This document shows, one piece after another, positions 1-8,795 of a stretch of DNA of 64,000 nt (the first letter of the stretch is position 1; each line of letters begins with the position of its first letter). Source of the stretch: Ignavibacteriota bacterium (GTDB lineage: Bacteria > Bacteroidota > Ignavibacteria > Tepidaquicellales > Tepidaquicellaceae); contig JACREY010000022.1 of the NCBI GenBank assembly GCA_016218085.1, forward strand, positions 1-64,000, written 5' to 3'. A program made the translations under genes and the position numbers. The notes under the pieces are model-generated. The model made no database searches and was not told where the DNA came from. It saw only the letters and a program-made list of their open reading frames with translations.

Positions 1-2319
1 ATTAGTTACCGGGTTGAAAGGATTGGGATAGTTCTGGAATAAATTAAATTTTTCGGGAATAATATCCGCTACCTTCCTGATTCCAATCGGAAAATTTGTT
101 TCATAAAAAGTTCTGACCGAATCTGTAAGCTGTTTTAACCTTGTGACGGAATTAAGATTGCTCGTACCACGCGCAATCAACTGAGCAATCACAAATTTAT
201 TCGATTCACCAGGCATCATTCTGAAATTATTTGCACCCGAACCAATTATATACCTTCTGTCTCCGGACGGGTTTGGAGCGTGAACTGCCCCCGTGCTGTC
301 TTTATTGCAGTTCCATATAGAGCCCTGAACTTCATTCCATCCGATATTGGTTTCTGGGTCACCGGGATAGCAGAATTTAGTTTTTTTCGGAGGATTGTAC
401 ATTGGATTCAGCCAGCAGGTGGAATCTTTCTTGTATCCGGACAGCATCAAATATGCTCCGTATGGTTCACCCGTAGGTGTGGATTCGCAAGGCGGCGGAG
501 TGCAGCTTGTACAGGAAAAATGCGAGAACGAAGTCATTTTCAATCTGATATTCGGGGTAACATTTCTGTTCAGAGGACTTCTTAGCAGTGTCATTCCGAC
601 TGCTGGTGGATTTGCACCGTATACCGGATCGCTGTTATCTCCGTTATAGCAGAAACCCAATTGCAAATTCGTATCACATCCAATAAAATCATCATCAGCA
701 CTTCCTAAGTCCAGATCACTGACAATTCCGGTACTCAGATTATCCCAGGCAATTGTACTTTTGTTTATGATGTCATAACTTAAGAATTGTACATTTCTTA
801 AATAATCAGGACTGTCGTAAACCCAGGCGGTTAAATGAAGCTCAGCTCCCATTGGTTGTGTACCGCCTCCGAAACCTTCTCCTCCATTGTGAGTGCTGTC
901 TGACGCATCAGTAAGGCAAATAAACAATGTTTGCTTTGCATATCTTACACCGGGAGTATCAATCAGGTATTCAAATGAACCGTTATTATTTACATCTATA
1001 AAAGGTGCACCAAACGGCACCATATCACTCCAGTGAATCCAGTCCCAGCTTGACGGCGTGTCGAAACCCTTTGTGTATTTATAAATTTTAAATCGCCCGT
1101 CAGTATAAAACACGCCGTTGTTGCAGTATCCCGGATAGTATTCTCCTTTATAAGATGCGGATGCCATCCTCAGCACTCCGTTTACTTTTCCTGCAAGAGT
1201 AAGCCCGGCACTGAATATTGCGAACTTTCCTGAATCTTTGGGCCATTCGAAACCGGGATAATTTTGACTTCTTGTGTCTATGTCAAAAATTCCGCTGTAT
1301 GTGAAAAATGACCGTATATTATTTCCGTCGAGTGAAGATGGATCCTGGCTATGAAATGAAGTATCGAGTGACCTTTTATAAATCTTTCCCTGATTGGCAA
1401 CAACATACAAATAATTATTCACAAATAATCCCGAACTGAAATTAACATTCGGTGCAAAAGGGTCATTCAGCCAGCTCTGACCTGCATTTGAAGTCCTCAG
1501 GACAACTCCCGCATTTCCCATTACCCAGAAAAATGTTAAATCATATTGACTTATTGACACAATCTGATTAAGGTTCTGCACGGTTCCGCTGTTCAGCTGT
1601 GTCCAGTTGGTTCCGCCGTTTGTCGTTTTCAGTATTATACCTCCGTTGCAGACTGCAAAACCAAGTGTCTCGCTTTTAAATAATATGGAATTTATTTCTG
1701 CCGAAATTCCTGTCACTTGCTGTGTCCAATTAATTCCCGCATTTATGCTTTTCAGCATAGTACCGTTCGAGCCGCCTGCCCACACAGTTTTACCGATTGA
1801 ATAAACTGTTTTCAGATTTGCAGTTGTAATTCCTGTGACCGGAATCCAGTTTCCCGTGCCGGGTACAATCAACTTGTAAATAATCGTGCCGGAATTACCA
1901 ACTATCAGGTATTTATAATTCAGAACGGAATCACCCGTTACGGCAGTACCCGCATTTAATTGCGCTGTGGTATTGCTGACCTGGCTTGCCCAGTTCTGTC
2001 CGGAATTTGTAGTGCCAATCAGAACACCGCTGCTCCCGAATACGAAATGTGTACTGCTTGTGATATTATTTTTTAACAGGAATCCTGAAAGGTTATTTGT
2101 TATGCCAAGTGCTACAGGATTCCATTCACTTAATCCTGAATTTGTTGATTTTAAAAGTAAACCGTTCACACCGGATATATAATAATTAGCATTCCCAATC
2201 GAATATAAGAAAGTAAGGTCACTGGTCGTGCCGCTTGGAATAGGATAGAAATATACGTTCTGTGAAAAGATTTGAGAATTTAGAAACACAAATACCAGGA
2301 GAAACATTAACTTTTTCAT
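1..2319 (-). CDS. T9SS-sorted secreted protein with Ycf48/BNR-like repeats (3' end cut by window edge)
   Basis: An open frame of 773 codons runs from an ATG at 2319 off the left edge, so the C-terminus is missing. AAGGAG lies just upstream of the ATG. A signal peptide (MKKLMFLLVFVFLNSQIFSQ) is followed in the first ~330 residues by repeated units of the type KTTNGGTNWTQ, SINAGINWTQ and TSNAGQSW, as in Ycf48/sortilin-like beta-propellers. A middle region rich in Asp, Gly and Asn follows. The last visible residues (EKFNLFQNYPNPFNPVTN) begin a type IX secretion C-terminal sorting domain. It is probably exported and anchored at or released from the cell surface. The function beyond that is unknown. 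The reading frame is certain; the product class is well supported. Confidence 0.85.
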   Translation of the reverse strand, partial: MKKLMFLLVFVFLNSQIFSQNVYFYPIPSGTTSDLTFLYSIGNANYYISGVNGLLLKSTNSGLSEWNPVALGITNNLSGFLLKNNITSSTHFVFGSSGVLIGTTNSGQNWASQVSNTTAQLNAGTAVTGDSVLNYKYLIVGNSGTIIYKLIVPGTGNWIPVTGITTANLKTVYSIGKTVWAGGSNGTMLKSINAGINWTQQVTGISAEINSILFKSETLGFAVCNGGIILKTTNGGTNWTQLNSGTVQNLNQIVSISQYDLTFFWVMGNAGVVLRTSNAGQSWLNDPFAPNVNFSSGLFVNNYLYVVANQGKIYKRSLDTSFHSQDPSSLDGNNIRSFFTYSGIFDIDTRSQNYPGFEWPKDSGKFAIFSAGLTLAGKVNGVLRMASASYKGEYYPGYCNNGVFYTDGRFKIYKYTKGFDTPSSWDWIHWSDMVPFGAPFIDVNNNGSFEYLIDTPGVRYAKQTLFICLTDASDSTHNGGEGFGGGTQPMGAELHLTAWVYDSPDYLRNVQFLSYDIINKSTIAWDNLSTGIVSDLDLGSADDDFIGCDTNLQLGFCYNGDNSDPVYGANPPAVGMTLLRSPLNRNVTPNIRLKMTSFSHFSCTSCTPPPCESTPTGEPYGAYLMLSGYKKDSTCWLNPMYNPPKKTKFCYPGDPETNIGWNEVQGSIWNCNKDSTGAVHAPNPSGDRRYIIGSGANNFRMMPGESNKFVIAQLIARGTSNLNSVTRLKQLTDSVRTFYETNFPIGIRKVADIIPEKFNLFQNYPNPFNPVTN

Positions 2320-2489
2320 TTTTATACTCCTTAATATTAATTTATCCGCAGTAAAAAACTTTTTATCCCAAAAAAATTACTGCCGGTTTTTTATATAGTC
2401 TAACATTTTATTTCCATTTATGCAAGATAATATTTTAATGACTGAAATATTCTCTAATTATTATATTTTACTGATAATTACATAAAATG

Positions 2490-2516
2490 AACCCTTCATT
2501 TTATTAATGAAGGGTT
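2490..2516 (-). terminator. Probable intrinsic terminator of mgtE
   Basis: An 11-bp perfect stem (aacccttcatt / aatgaagggtt) with a 5-nt loop lies just past the mgtE stop codon. On the minus strand it is followed by TTTTAT, a modest U-tract. On the plus strand T-rich sequence also follows, so it may work in both directions. Confidence 0.6.
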
Positions 2517-2540
2517 TAATAAATTTTTATTTTTTTATTT

Positions 2541-3920
2541 TTATAGAAGTGTGCCGGTGAGTAAAAGAGTAGCAACCGTAAAATAAATTATCAAACCTGT
2601 AACATCTACCATAGTTGCCACAAACGGAGCAGATGAAGTTGCCGGGTCCAGTCCGAATCTTTTTAAAACAAATGGAAGCATCGAGCCGGATAATGTCCCC
2701 CACATCACGACACCGATTAAGGTAAAAAATAAAGTCAATCCAATCAGAAACCAGTGCTCCCCATAAATATTTGAAAAAGAATTCCATACAAGAATTCTTA
2801 AGAAACCGATAATTCCAAGAACCAATCCTAGCAATAAACCTGATATAATTTCCCTTCTCATCACCCGCCACCAGTCTATCAATTTTATTTCACCTAAAGC
2901 CATGGCACGAATGGTTAATGTTGCAGCCTGTGAGCCTGAGTTTCCTCCGCTCGATATAATCAGTGGAATAAACAACGCAAGTACCACAGCTTTCGCAATT
3001 TCATGCTCGAAAAATCCCATAGCAGTTGCAGTTAACATTTCTCCGAAAAATAATATTACCAGCCACCCTGCACGTTTCCTTACCATCTGAAAAAGAGGTA
3101 CCGTTATATAAGGTTCATCCAGGGCTTCCATACCTCCGAACTTCTGAATATCTTCAGTGGCTTCTTCTTCGATTACGTCAATCACATCATCTGCTGTTAC
3201 TATTCCAACAAGATAGTTTTCATCATTTACTACGGGAATTACATAAAGGTCATATTCCTTGAACATTTCAACTGCTTTTTCCTTGTCGTCCATTACATTC
3301 AGACTTACATAAGTATTATTCATAATCTCTTCTGCAATCGAATCAGGTTTCGCAAGCAATACTTCTTTAATGGTTATTTCGTCCAGAATTTTTCCCGCGG
3401 AATCTGTAGCAAAGATTGTATCTATATATTCGACTTCTTTGCCTATTTTTCTGATATGGCTTAATACTTTTTCTATTGTCCATTGGGATTTAACCGCAAT
3501 GAAATCAGGTGTCATAATTCTTCCGATGCTGTCTTCAGGGTAACCCAGCAGCTTTACGGCTATTGCCCGCTCTTCAGGCGATAAAAGCCGTACAAGCTCT
3601 TTTACAACAGGCCCCGGAAGCTCTTCGAGAAACTCTGTTCTGTCGTCGGGAGACATTTCATTCAGAATCTCGGCAAGCTCCTCTTTTGCGAGTGATTTTA
3701 AAAGCTCTTCCTGAATATCAAATTCCAGATATTCGAATGTCTTGTATGAATTTTCTTTTGGTAAAATCCTGAATACTATTGCCCTGTCTTTTTCCGGGAT
3801 GTCTGATATTATGTCTGCCGTTTCGGAAGGATGCATTTCGGAAAAAATTTCCTTTAATGTAATCCAGTTGCGTGCATTTATTAACTGCTCTATTTCGGGT
3901 TGGATAAGCTGTCCAATCAT
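2541..3920 (-). CDS. mgtE: Magnesium transporter MgtE
   Basis: MgtE is an inner-membrane Mg2+ channel gated by intracellular Mg2+. At 459 residues it matches the usual ~450. An acidic helical N domain (about 1-130) is followed by a CBS pair (about 135-255) and about five membrane helices (about 285-459). The pore region carries the family signature SSGGNSGSQAAT, and the last helices contain DPATSSAPFVATMVDVTGL with the conserved ion-site Asp. The ATG at 3920 has AAGGAG upstream. The gene follows the TIGR02757 gene but is separated from it by ~110 bp, so it may have its own promoter. No M-box-like riboswitch could be recognised in that gap. Confidence 0.95.
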   Translation of the reverse strand: MIGQLIQPEIEQLINARNWITLKEIFSEMHPSETADIISDIPEKDRAIVFRILPKENSYKTFEYLEFDIQEELLKSLAKEELAEILNEMSPDDRTEFLEELPGPVVKELVRLLSPEERAIAVKLLGYPEDSIGRIMTPDFIAVKSQWTIEKVLSHIRKIGKEVEYIDTIFATDSAGKILDEITIKEVLLAKPDSIAEEIMNNTYVSLNVMDDKEKAVEMFKEYDLYVIPVVNDENYLVGIVTADDVIDVIEEEATEDIQKFGGMEALDEPYITVPLFQMVRKRAGWLVILFFGEMLTATAMGFFEHEIAKAVVLALFIPLIISSGGNSGSQAATLTIRAMALGEIKLIDWWRVMRREIISGLLLGLVLGIIGFLRILVWNSFSNIYGEHWFLIGLTLFFTLIGVVMWGTLSGSMLPFVLKRFGLDPATSSAPFVATMVDVTGLIIYFTVATLLLTGTLL

Positions 3921-4030
3921 TGTAAAACTCCTTATGGGAAAATATAATCTATATTTTACATCGGTGTTTAATTATTAATTAAAAAATGAATTAGAAACGT
4001 AAGATAAAAATTAATGATGTCAATTTCAAT

Positions 4031-4795
4031 TTAATTTGAAGTATCGCACAACTGAATATCATCGTGGCACAGTGCAAAATCATATTTCACCGGGTCTTTA
4101 GCATCATACTTTTTCAGCTTTTCTGTCAGTTCCACTGCGAATTTCATATCGCAGGATTTTCTTTTTATGAGTTTAAATTTTCTTGCCATCCTGTAAACGT
4201 GAATATCCACGGGCATCAGCAATTTCGATTTGTCGATTTCCTTCCCCCATATCCCGGTATCAATTTCATCTCTCCTCACCATCCACCTTAGAAATAAATT
4301 CAGTCTCTTGCAGGTTGAATTATTCCTCACGTCCGGCATCAGGTAATCATATCCCATCAGGTTCTTTAAATAACTTTTTCTCATCGAATCTGAAAAAAAT
4401 GTCAGCGCATTTAAAATATTTTTATCTTCATCGGAATATCTGACTTTGAATAAATTAAGCAGTGAACCGTATTCGCCGAAATTTACTTTTATATTCTGAA
4501 GAAGATTAATCAAATCAAAATGATTGTTAAACCTGTAATTCATCCCTTCAAAAAGTTTTACATCTTTCTTAAAATTAAAACTCATTATGAATAGATAAGG
4601 TCTGTATTCAATCCTGCTGAGAAATTCTTCGATGAATCTGTTTATTACTCCAATCTGACCGTAGGAATAACAGGCGGAAACAAGCCCGGTAATCTCAATA
4701 TCTCTTTTATCCTCATACTGATGAAGAAACCTGACAGGGTCTTCAGCCGAATGTATTGATTTGTACTTTTTGTATAAAGAATCTAAATTTATCAA
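4031..4795 (-). CDS. TIGR02757 family protein (DUF2400)
   Basis: The protein has 254 residues. It is recognised from family segments: DPVRFLHQYEDKRDIEI near the N-terminus, then KRLNLFLRWMVRRDEIDTGIW, LLMPVDIHVYRMARKF and DPVKYDFALCH. The family is distantly related to helix-hairpin-helix DNA glycosylases, but no enzymatic role is established and none is claimed here. The only usable start is a TTG at 4795; an in-frame stop lies ten codons upstream and no ATG is available. It begins 4 bp after the miaA stop, so it is almost certainly co-transcribed with miaA. The family is typical of Bacteroidetes and relatives. Confidence 0.85.
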   Translation of the reverse strand: MINLDSLYKKYKSIHSAEDPVRFLHQYEDKRDIEITGLVSACYSYGQIGVINRFIEEFLSRIEYRPYLFIMSFNFKKDVKLFEGMNYRFNNHFDLINLLQNIKVNFGEYGSLLNLFKVRYSDEDKNILNALTFFSDSMRKSYLKNLMGYDYLMPDVRNNSTCKRLNLFLRWMVRRDEIDTGIWGKEIDKSKLLMPVDIHVYRMARKFKLIKRKSCDMKFAVELTEKLKKYDAKDPVKYDFALCHDDIQLCDTSN

Positions 4796-4799
4796 GACT

Positions 4800-5726
4800 T
4801 TATTTTTTTGATGTGAATATTTCTATCACCCTGTTTGCAAGCCCGAATGCGTCAGTATTTTCATCCGCTTCAAGCCAGTTTATGCGCTCATCCCTCCTGA
4901 ACCAGGTCATCTGCCGCTTTGCGAACCTTCTCGAATTCTGCTTAATGTGAAATATCATTTCATCGTAAGTATATTCACCGTCAAAGTACATGAAAACTTC
5001 TTTTATTCCTACAGTGTTCAATGAATTATGTGTTTTCGGATGAAAACCTTTTTCTTTCAGCGCTTCAGCTTCCTTTACAAGCCCCTCTTCAATCATCATA
5101 TCCACCCTTTTGTTGATTCTCTCATAAAGGTATTCCCTGTCCATCATAATCCCGAACTGCACCGCCTCGAAATCCGCTTTTAAATTATTTTTCTGCAATT
5201 CGGATATCTTCTTGCCCGAAGCGTAATATACTTCGAGCGCCCTTATCACTCTCCTGAAATAATGCGGTGCCATCTTTTCTGCGGATTCGGGGTCAACTTG
5301 CTTCAATTTATCGAACAGATATTCTTTTCCGTGCTCCGCCATTTCTTCATTGAGCTTTTTCCTTATTTCCCTGTCTTTCACATCCTGCTCGAAAAATCCG
5401 TCAATTAAAGCCTGCAGATATAATCCGCTTCCCCCAATTACAACGGGGACTTTTCCTTTATCAAAAATATTTTCAACAATTTTTCTTGCATCCCTGCCGT
5501 ATTCACCGGCATTGTAAAGACGGTCTAATTCGATTTCTTCGAGGAAATAATGTTTAATGCCCTGCCGCTCCTTCAGTGAAGGAGTGGCAGTGGCTATAGG
5601 TATGTTTTTGTAAATCTGCCTCGAGTCGGCAGAAACAATTTCCGTTTCAAGTACTTTTGCCAGTTCAATAGCCAGCGATGTCTTTCCTGATGCAGTTGGT
5701 CCTGTTATGGCTATATATTTTCTCAT
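4800..5726 (-). CDS. miaA: tRNA dimethylallyltransferase MiaA
   Basis: MiaA transfers dimethylallyl from DMAPP to N6 of A37 in tRNAs reading UNN codons. The 308 residues match the family length. The P-loop GPTASGKT is at residues 8-15, followed by VSADSRQIYK, GGSGLYLQALIDG, and the C-terminal AKRQMTWFRRD. The start at 5726 lies 4 bp after the stop of the large secreted-protein gene upstream, and its stop is 4 bp before the next start. The three genes therefore form a tight run despite unrelated functions. Confidence 0.95.
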   Translation of the reverse strand: MRKYIAITGPTASGKTSLAIELAKVLETEIVSADSRQIYKNIPIATATPSLKERQGIKHYFLEEIELDRLYNAGEYGRDARKIVENIFDKGKVPVVIGGSGLYLQALIDGFFEQDVKDREIRKKLNEEMAEHGKEYLFDKLKQVDPESAEKMAPHYFRRVIRALEVYYASGKKISELQKNNLKADFEAVQFGIMMDREYLYERINKRVDMMIEEGLVKEAEALKEKGFHPKTHNSLNTVGIKEVFMYFDGEYTYDEMIFHIKQNSRRFAKRQMTWFRRDERINWLEADENTDAFGLANRVIEIFTSKK

Positions 5727-5730
5727 CTGA

Positions 5731-8697
5731 CTACTTTACCAGCACCATCCTCTTCACAGCTGAAAAATCCCCTGCTTTCATCTTATAAAAATAAACTCCG
5801 CTCGGATATTTCGATGCATCCCAGCTTATTTCATATGTCCCTGCTGTATGCTTTTCATTATCTATTGGAGTTGCTATTTCCTTACCTAATATATCAAATA
5901 TTTTTAAAGTCACATCACTGTTTTTTGAAATCTGATACCTGATATTTGTTGTCGGATTAAACGGATTGGGATAATTTTGTTCAAGACTGAATTTATCCGG
6001 CACAACTCCCGATATATTGCGAATTCCTATCGGAATATTGATACCGCCTGAAAAACAAATTAACCTGCTGTCCCTGCATCCGCCAATAAACTCTGTTGTA
6101 GAGTTACCGTCTATGCTGTTCAATACTGCGCACCTGTCTCCGCGCTGATTCAAAGAACTTCCCCAAATGTAAGCCCACATTTGAACACCGGTTGCTCCGT
6201 TCAGCACTCTGACTGTTCCCGGCTGCTGAGTGGAAATTAATATATCCCTTACACCGTCTCCGTTTACATCGCTCAAATAATCGACTCCCCTCAGATAGGA
6301 AGCACCAAGGAAATTCTGCCATATAATATTACTTGTCTTGGAATCAATTCTGTATGCCGCCTGAGGTCCGTACATAGTAAAATCAATATACCCGTTTGAA
6401 TCGATGTCATCGAGCAGGAGAATTCTTCCGTTATTGCTTGAGCCAAGCTGTTTTGTCCAGTTTACTGTGCCGTTATTTTCCGCCAGGCAGACAAGTTTTC
6501 CTGAGAATCCCCAGTTGCCGATTAACTCTTTAATTGTATCGGTACCGATTGAAGGAAATTCCTTTATTGTCCATAGCTTGCTGTCCGTTGGATAAGTCCA
6601 GGTCTGGTTGCCGTTGTTATCAAAACCATTTATGGAATAAGGTGTGCTTAATCCGATTGCCCCGCCAAAACTCGTTGCAACAACATCGCCTGTAAAATCA
6701 CAGGTCTGCGTAACGTAAAAAATCTGAGCCCCTGTAAGCCCGTTCAGACAAACCAGTGCATGCCTTCCGCCTGTTCCCGTTCCTGTTCCGCTCGCAGATA
6801 CAAGCACGTCGTTTATTCCGTCTCCGTTGTAGTCTTTCACAATGCTTACTGCTTCGATATCTCCGTCCGAATAGCTGACTGAATCACCCCATTCCCAAAT
6901 TTTCCTTCCTGTCCTTCCTGAAATTGTGTAAACCATTTCATTTCCGCCCGCACAGCCGATTACCACATCCTGAATCCCGTCTCCATCTATATCTGACCTG
7001 ATTTGCATTCCATCTTCCCACTGTACAGAACCTGTATTATTGTTATTATATCCAGTATTAAAAGACCATAAACTATCTGCTGTTATCGAAGCGTTTCCGT
7101 TGTAACAGGTTGTCAAATAATTTCCTGATGATACAATTACATCATTCACACCGTCTCCGTTTACATCGCCAATCTGCTTTATGCTTATAGGTTGAGGATC
7201 ATCGCTGTTTGTGTAGGGATTATCCAGAACATTTCCCTGCCAGTAAATTTCTCCGATAGTAGTCGGATTGGTATTTGTGCTGCCTGAAAGTGTAATTGTC
7301 TTTACAGGTGCATTTACTGCATTCGAATTTATTGTTGCCGTACCGGGATAGCTGCTGGCACCTGTGGGATGGAACCAGATTCTGAGACTTCTGATTCCCT
7401 GCACTCCTACCGTAATAGGAAAAGTAAGACCTGTTGTATCCAGCCTGTATGCAGGATTGTTAAAAGTAATGCTGTTTATTGATAAAACTGATGTTCCTGA
7501 ATTTATTATCTTAAAATTCCATCCGCAGAGAGAATTGTTTCTTCTTGCATTGTAATTATAAACCGAATCCGAAAGTAAAATATTCGCGCCTGTAAATACT
7601 CCCTTTCCCTTCAGCAAAATTGTCTTATTCGGATTTACCATATCATTATTCACCAAAACAAGATTTCCCGAAATCGAATCGTATGCGAGAGGAGAAAATG
7701 ATACCGTATAATTTTTCGACTGCCCCGGATTAATCGTATCCGGAACATTAGCAGGCGAAATGCCGAATCTCGGATTTGTTATATTCTTTCCTGTTATGAT
7801 TAATTTTGCCGAACCGTTATTGGTAACTGCTAAAGTCTGATTAGCTGTAGTTCCGATAGCAACATCTCCGAAATCTATTGTATTTGAAGAAGTGCTTATT
7901 ATCGGCGTACCCTGTCCGTTGATGGCATATTTGTAAAGCGTTCTGTATGCATAAGATGTGTTGCCTGCCCTGAAAGCTATCAGCCATAAATACTGCCCGT
8001 CCCAATACATACCGTGCGGGTCGCAGTCTCCATCAGGATCAGGCGACGGAAATGAAAACAAGGTATCACCTGTTGTCTGGCTGAATGCATAAATTCTTTC
8101 CGGCTCGCCGTGAAAATTATCATTCACGTAAAAAATCGTGTCCCCTTTTACCGCAAGCCCCTGAACCTGCCTGCCTCGTAAAGGAATTGTATCCACGATT
8201 GTCTTTGTTGCCAGACTCACTTTATATGCAAAAGCATTCGGATAAGTGGTGTAATCGGGAGAATAAACCGCAAACCACAGGTTATTTCCATCCAGCGCCA
8301 AGCCCGCAATTCCCGCGGCAAAAGTGCCGGTCATAATGCTGTCAATCTTCACGCCCGACATATTTATTTTATAAATTTTCGAGCCCGCAGTAGCATAATC
8401 CTGAGCGATCCAGAATCCCGTTCCGTCCCACGCAAGCCCGTGATTGAACTTAAACGGTGTGGTAAGACTATCCAGGAACTGCGCTGTTCTTGTGATTTTA
8501 TATAATTTTGTTGTAGGATAAGAAGCAGTATTATCATAATCAGTCCCTACCCATAGGGTATCATTTTTAGCCGTAATGCCCCAGAAATAATTATATATAT
8601 TATTATAAGGGAAATCGTATGCGCCTACTAAAGACTGGGAAAATCCCGTCAAAGCCGTGGAAAAGAAGAATAAAAATAGTAAAACTGATTTTTTCAT
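5731..8697 (-). CDS. Large secreted FG-GAP/HYDIN-like protein with T9SS C-terminal sorting domain
   Basis: The protein has 988 residues and a signal peptide (to about 21, FSQ). A beta-propeller-like region covers about 25-265. It is followed by two ASPM/SPD-2/Hydin-like modules (choice-of-anchor D; FGDVAIGTTANQTLAVTNNG near 280). A long region holds at least five FG-GAP/VCBS calcium-loop repeats such as DVNGDGVNDVIV, DIDGDGIQDVVIG and DYNGDGINDVLV. The last ~85 residues are a type IX sorting domain: FSLEQNYPNPFNPTTNI, then ILGKEIA, then YPSGVYFYKM and KRMVLVK. It is likely a surface-attached or released adhesin- or binding-type protein. The ligand is unknown. Confidence 0.9.
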   Translation of the reverse strand: MKKSVLLFLFFFSTALTGFSQSLVGAYDFPYNNIYNYFWGITAKNDTLWVGTDYDNTASYPTTKLYKITRTAQFLDSLTTPFKFNHGLAWDGTGFWIAQDYATAGSKIYKINMSGVKIDSIMTGTFAAGIAGLALDGNNLWFAVYSPDYTTYPNAFAYKVSLATKTIVDTIPLRGRQVQGLAVKGDTIFYVNDNFHGEPERIYAFSQTTGDTLFSFPSPDPDGDCDPHGMYWDGQYLWLIAFRAGNTSYAYRTLYKYAINGQGTPIISTSSNTIDFGDVAIGTTANQTLAVTNNGSAKLIITGKNITNPRFGISPANVPDTINPGQSKNYTVSFSPLAYDSISGNLVLVNNDMVNPNKTILLKGKGVFTGANILLSDSVYNYNARRNNSLCGWNFKIINSGTSVLSINSITFNNPAYRLDTTGLTFPITVGVQGIRSLRIWFHPTGASSYPGTATINSNAVNAPVKTITLSGSTNTNPTTIGEIYWQGNVLDNPYTNSDDPQPISIKQIGDVNGDGVNDVIVSSGNYLTTCYNGNASITADSLWSFNTGYNNNNTGSVQWEDGMQIRSDIDGDGIQDVVIGCAGGNEMVYTISGRTGRKIWEWGDSVSYSDGDIEAVSIVKDYNGDGINDVLVSASGTGTGTGGRHALVCLNGLTGAQIFYVTQTCDFTGDVVATSFGGAIGLSTPYSINGFDNNGNQTWTYPTDSKLWTIKEFPSIGTDTIKELIGNWGFSGKLVCLAENNGTVNWTKQLGSSNNGRILLLDDIDSNGYIDFTMYGPQAAYRIDSKTSNIIWQNFLGASYLRGVDYLSDVNGDGVRDILISTQQPGTVRVLNGATGVQMWAYIWGSSLNQRGDRCAVLNSIDGNSTTEFIGGCRDSRLICFSGGINIPIGIRNISGVVPDKFSLEQNYPNPFNPTTNIRYQISKNSDVTLKIFDILGKEIATPIDNEKHTAGTYEISWDASKYPSGVYFYKMKAGDFSAVKRMVLVK

Positions 8698-8743
8698 AAC
8701 AAATTTTTAAGTTTATAGTACCCAAAGGTAAGTAAAACTTTTC

Positions 8744-8775
8744 AATGAAAAAATTCAAAAAAAGGAGGTTGGGAG
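8744..8775 (+). repeat. A-rich/G-run direct repeat, copy 1
   Basis: A 20-nt stretch (aatgaaaaaattcaaaaaaa) followed by a G-rich tail is repeated almost exactly at 11563-11596. The two copies lie on either side of the TonB-type receptor gene. Low complexity makes chance similarity possible. Confidence 0.45.
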
Positions 8776-8795
8776 TAATTTTACTAATTTTTCCC

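Noticed and set aside
280-649. Plus-strand frames of ~100 codons near the left edge
   Set aside because: They lie opposite the long T9SS-type secreted protein frame, which has a ribosome site, signal peptide and sorting motif.
3921-4030. Mg2+ riboswitch before mgtE
   Set aside because: The gap is only ~110 bp, AT-rich, and shows no M-box-like helices or terminator.
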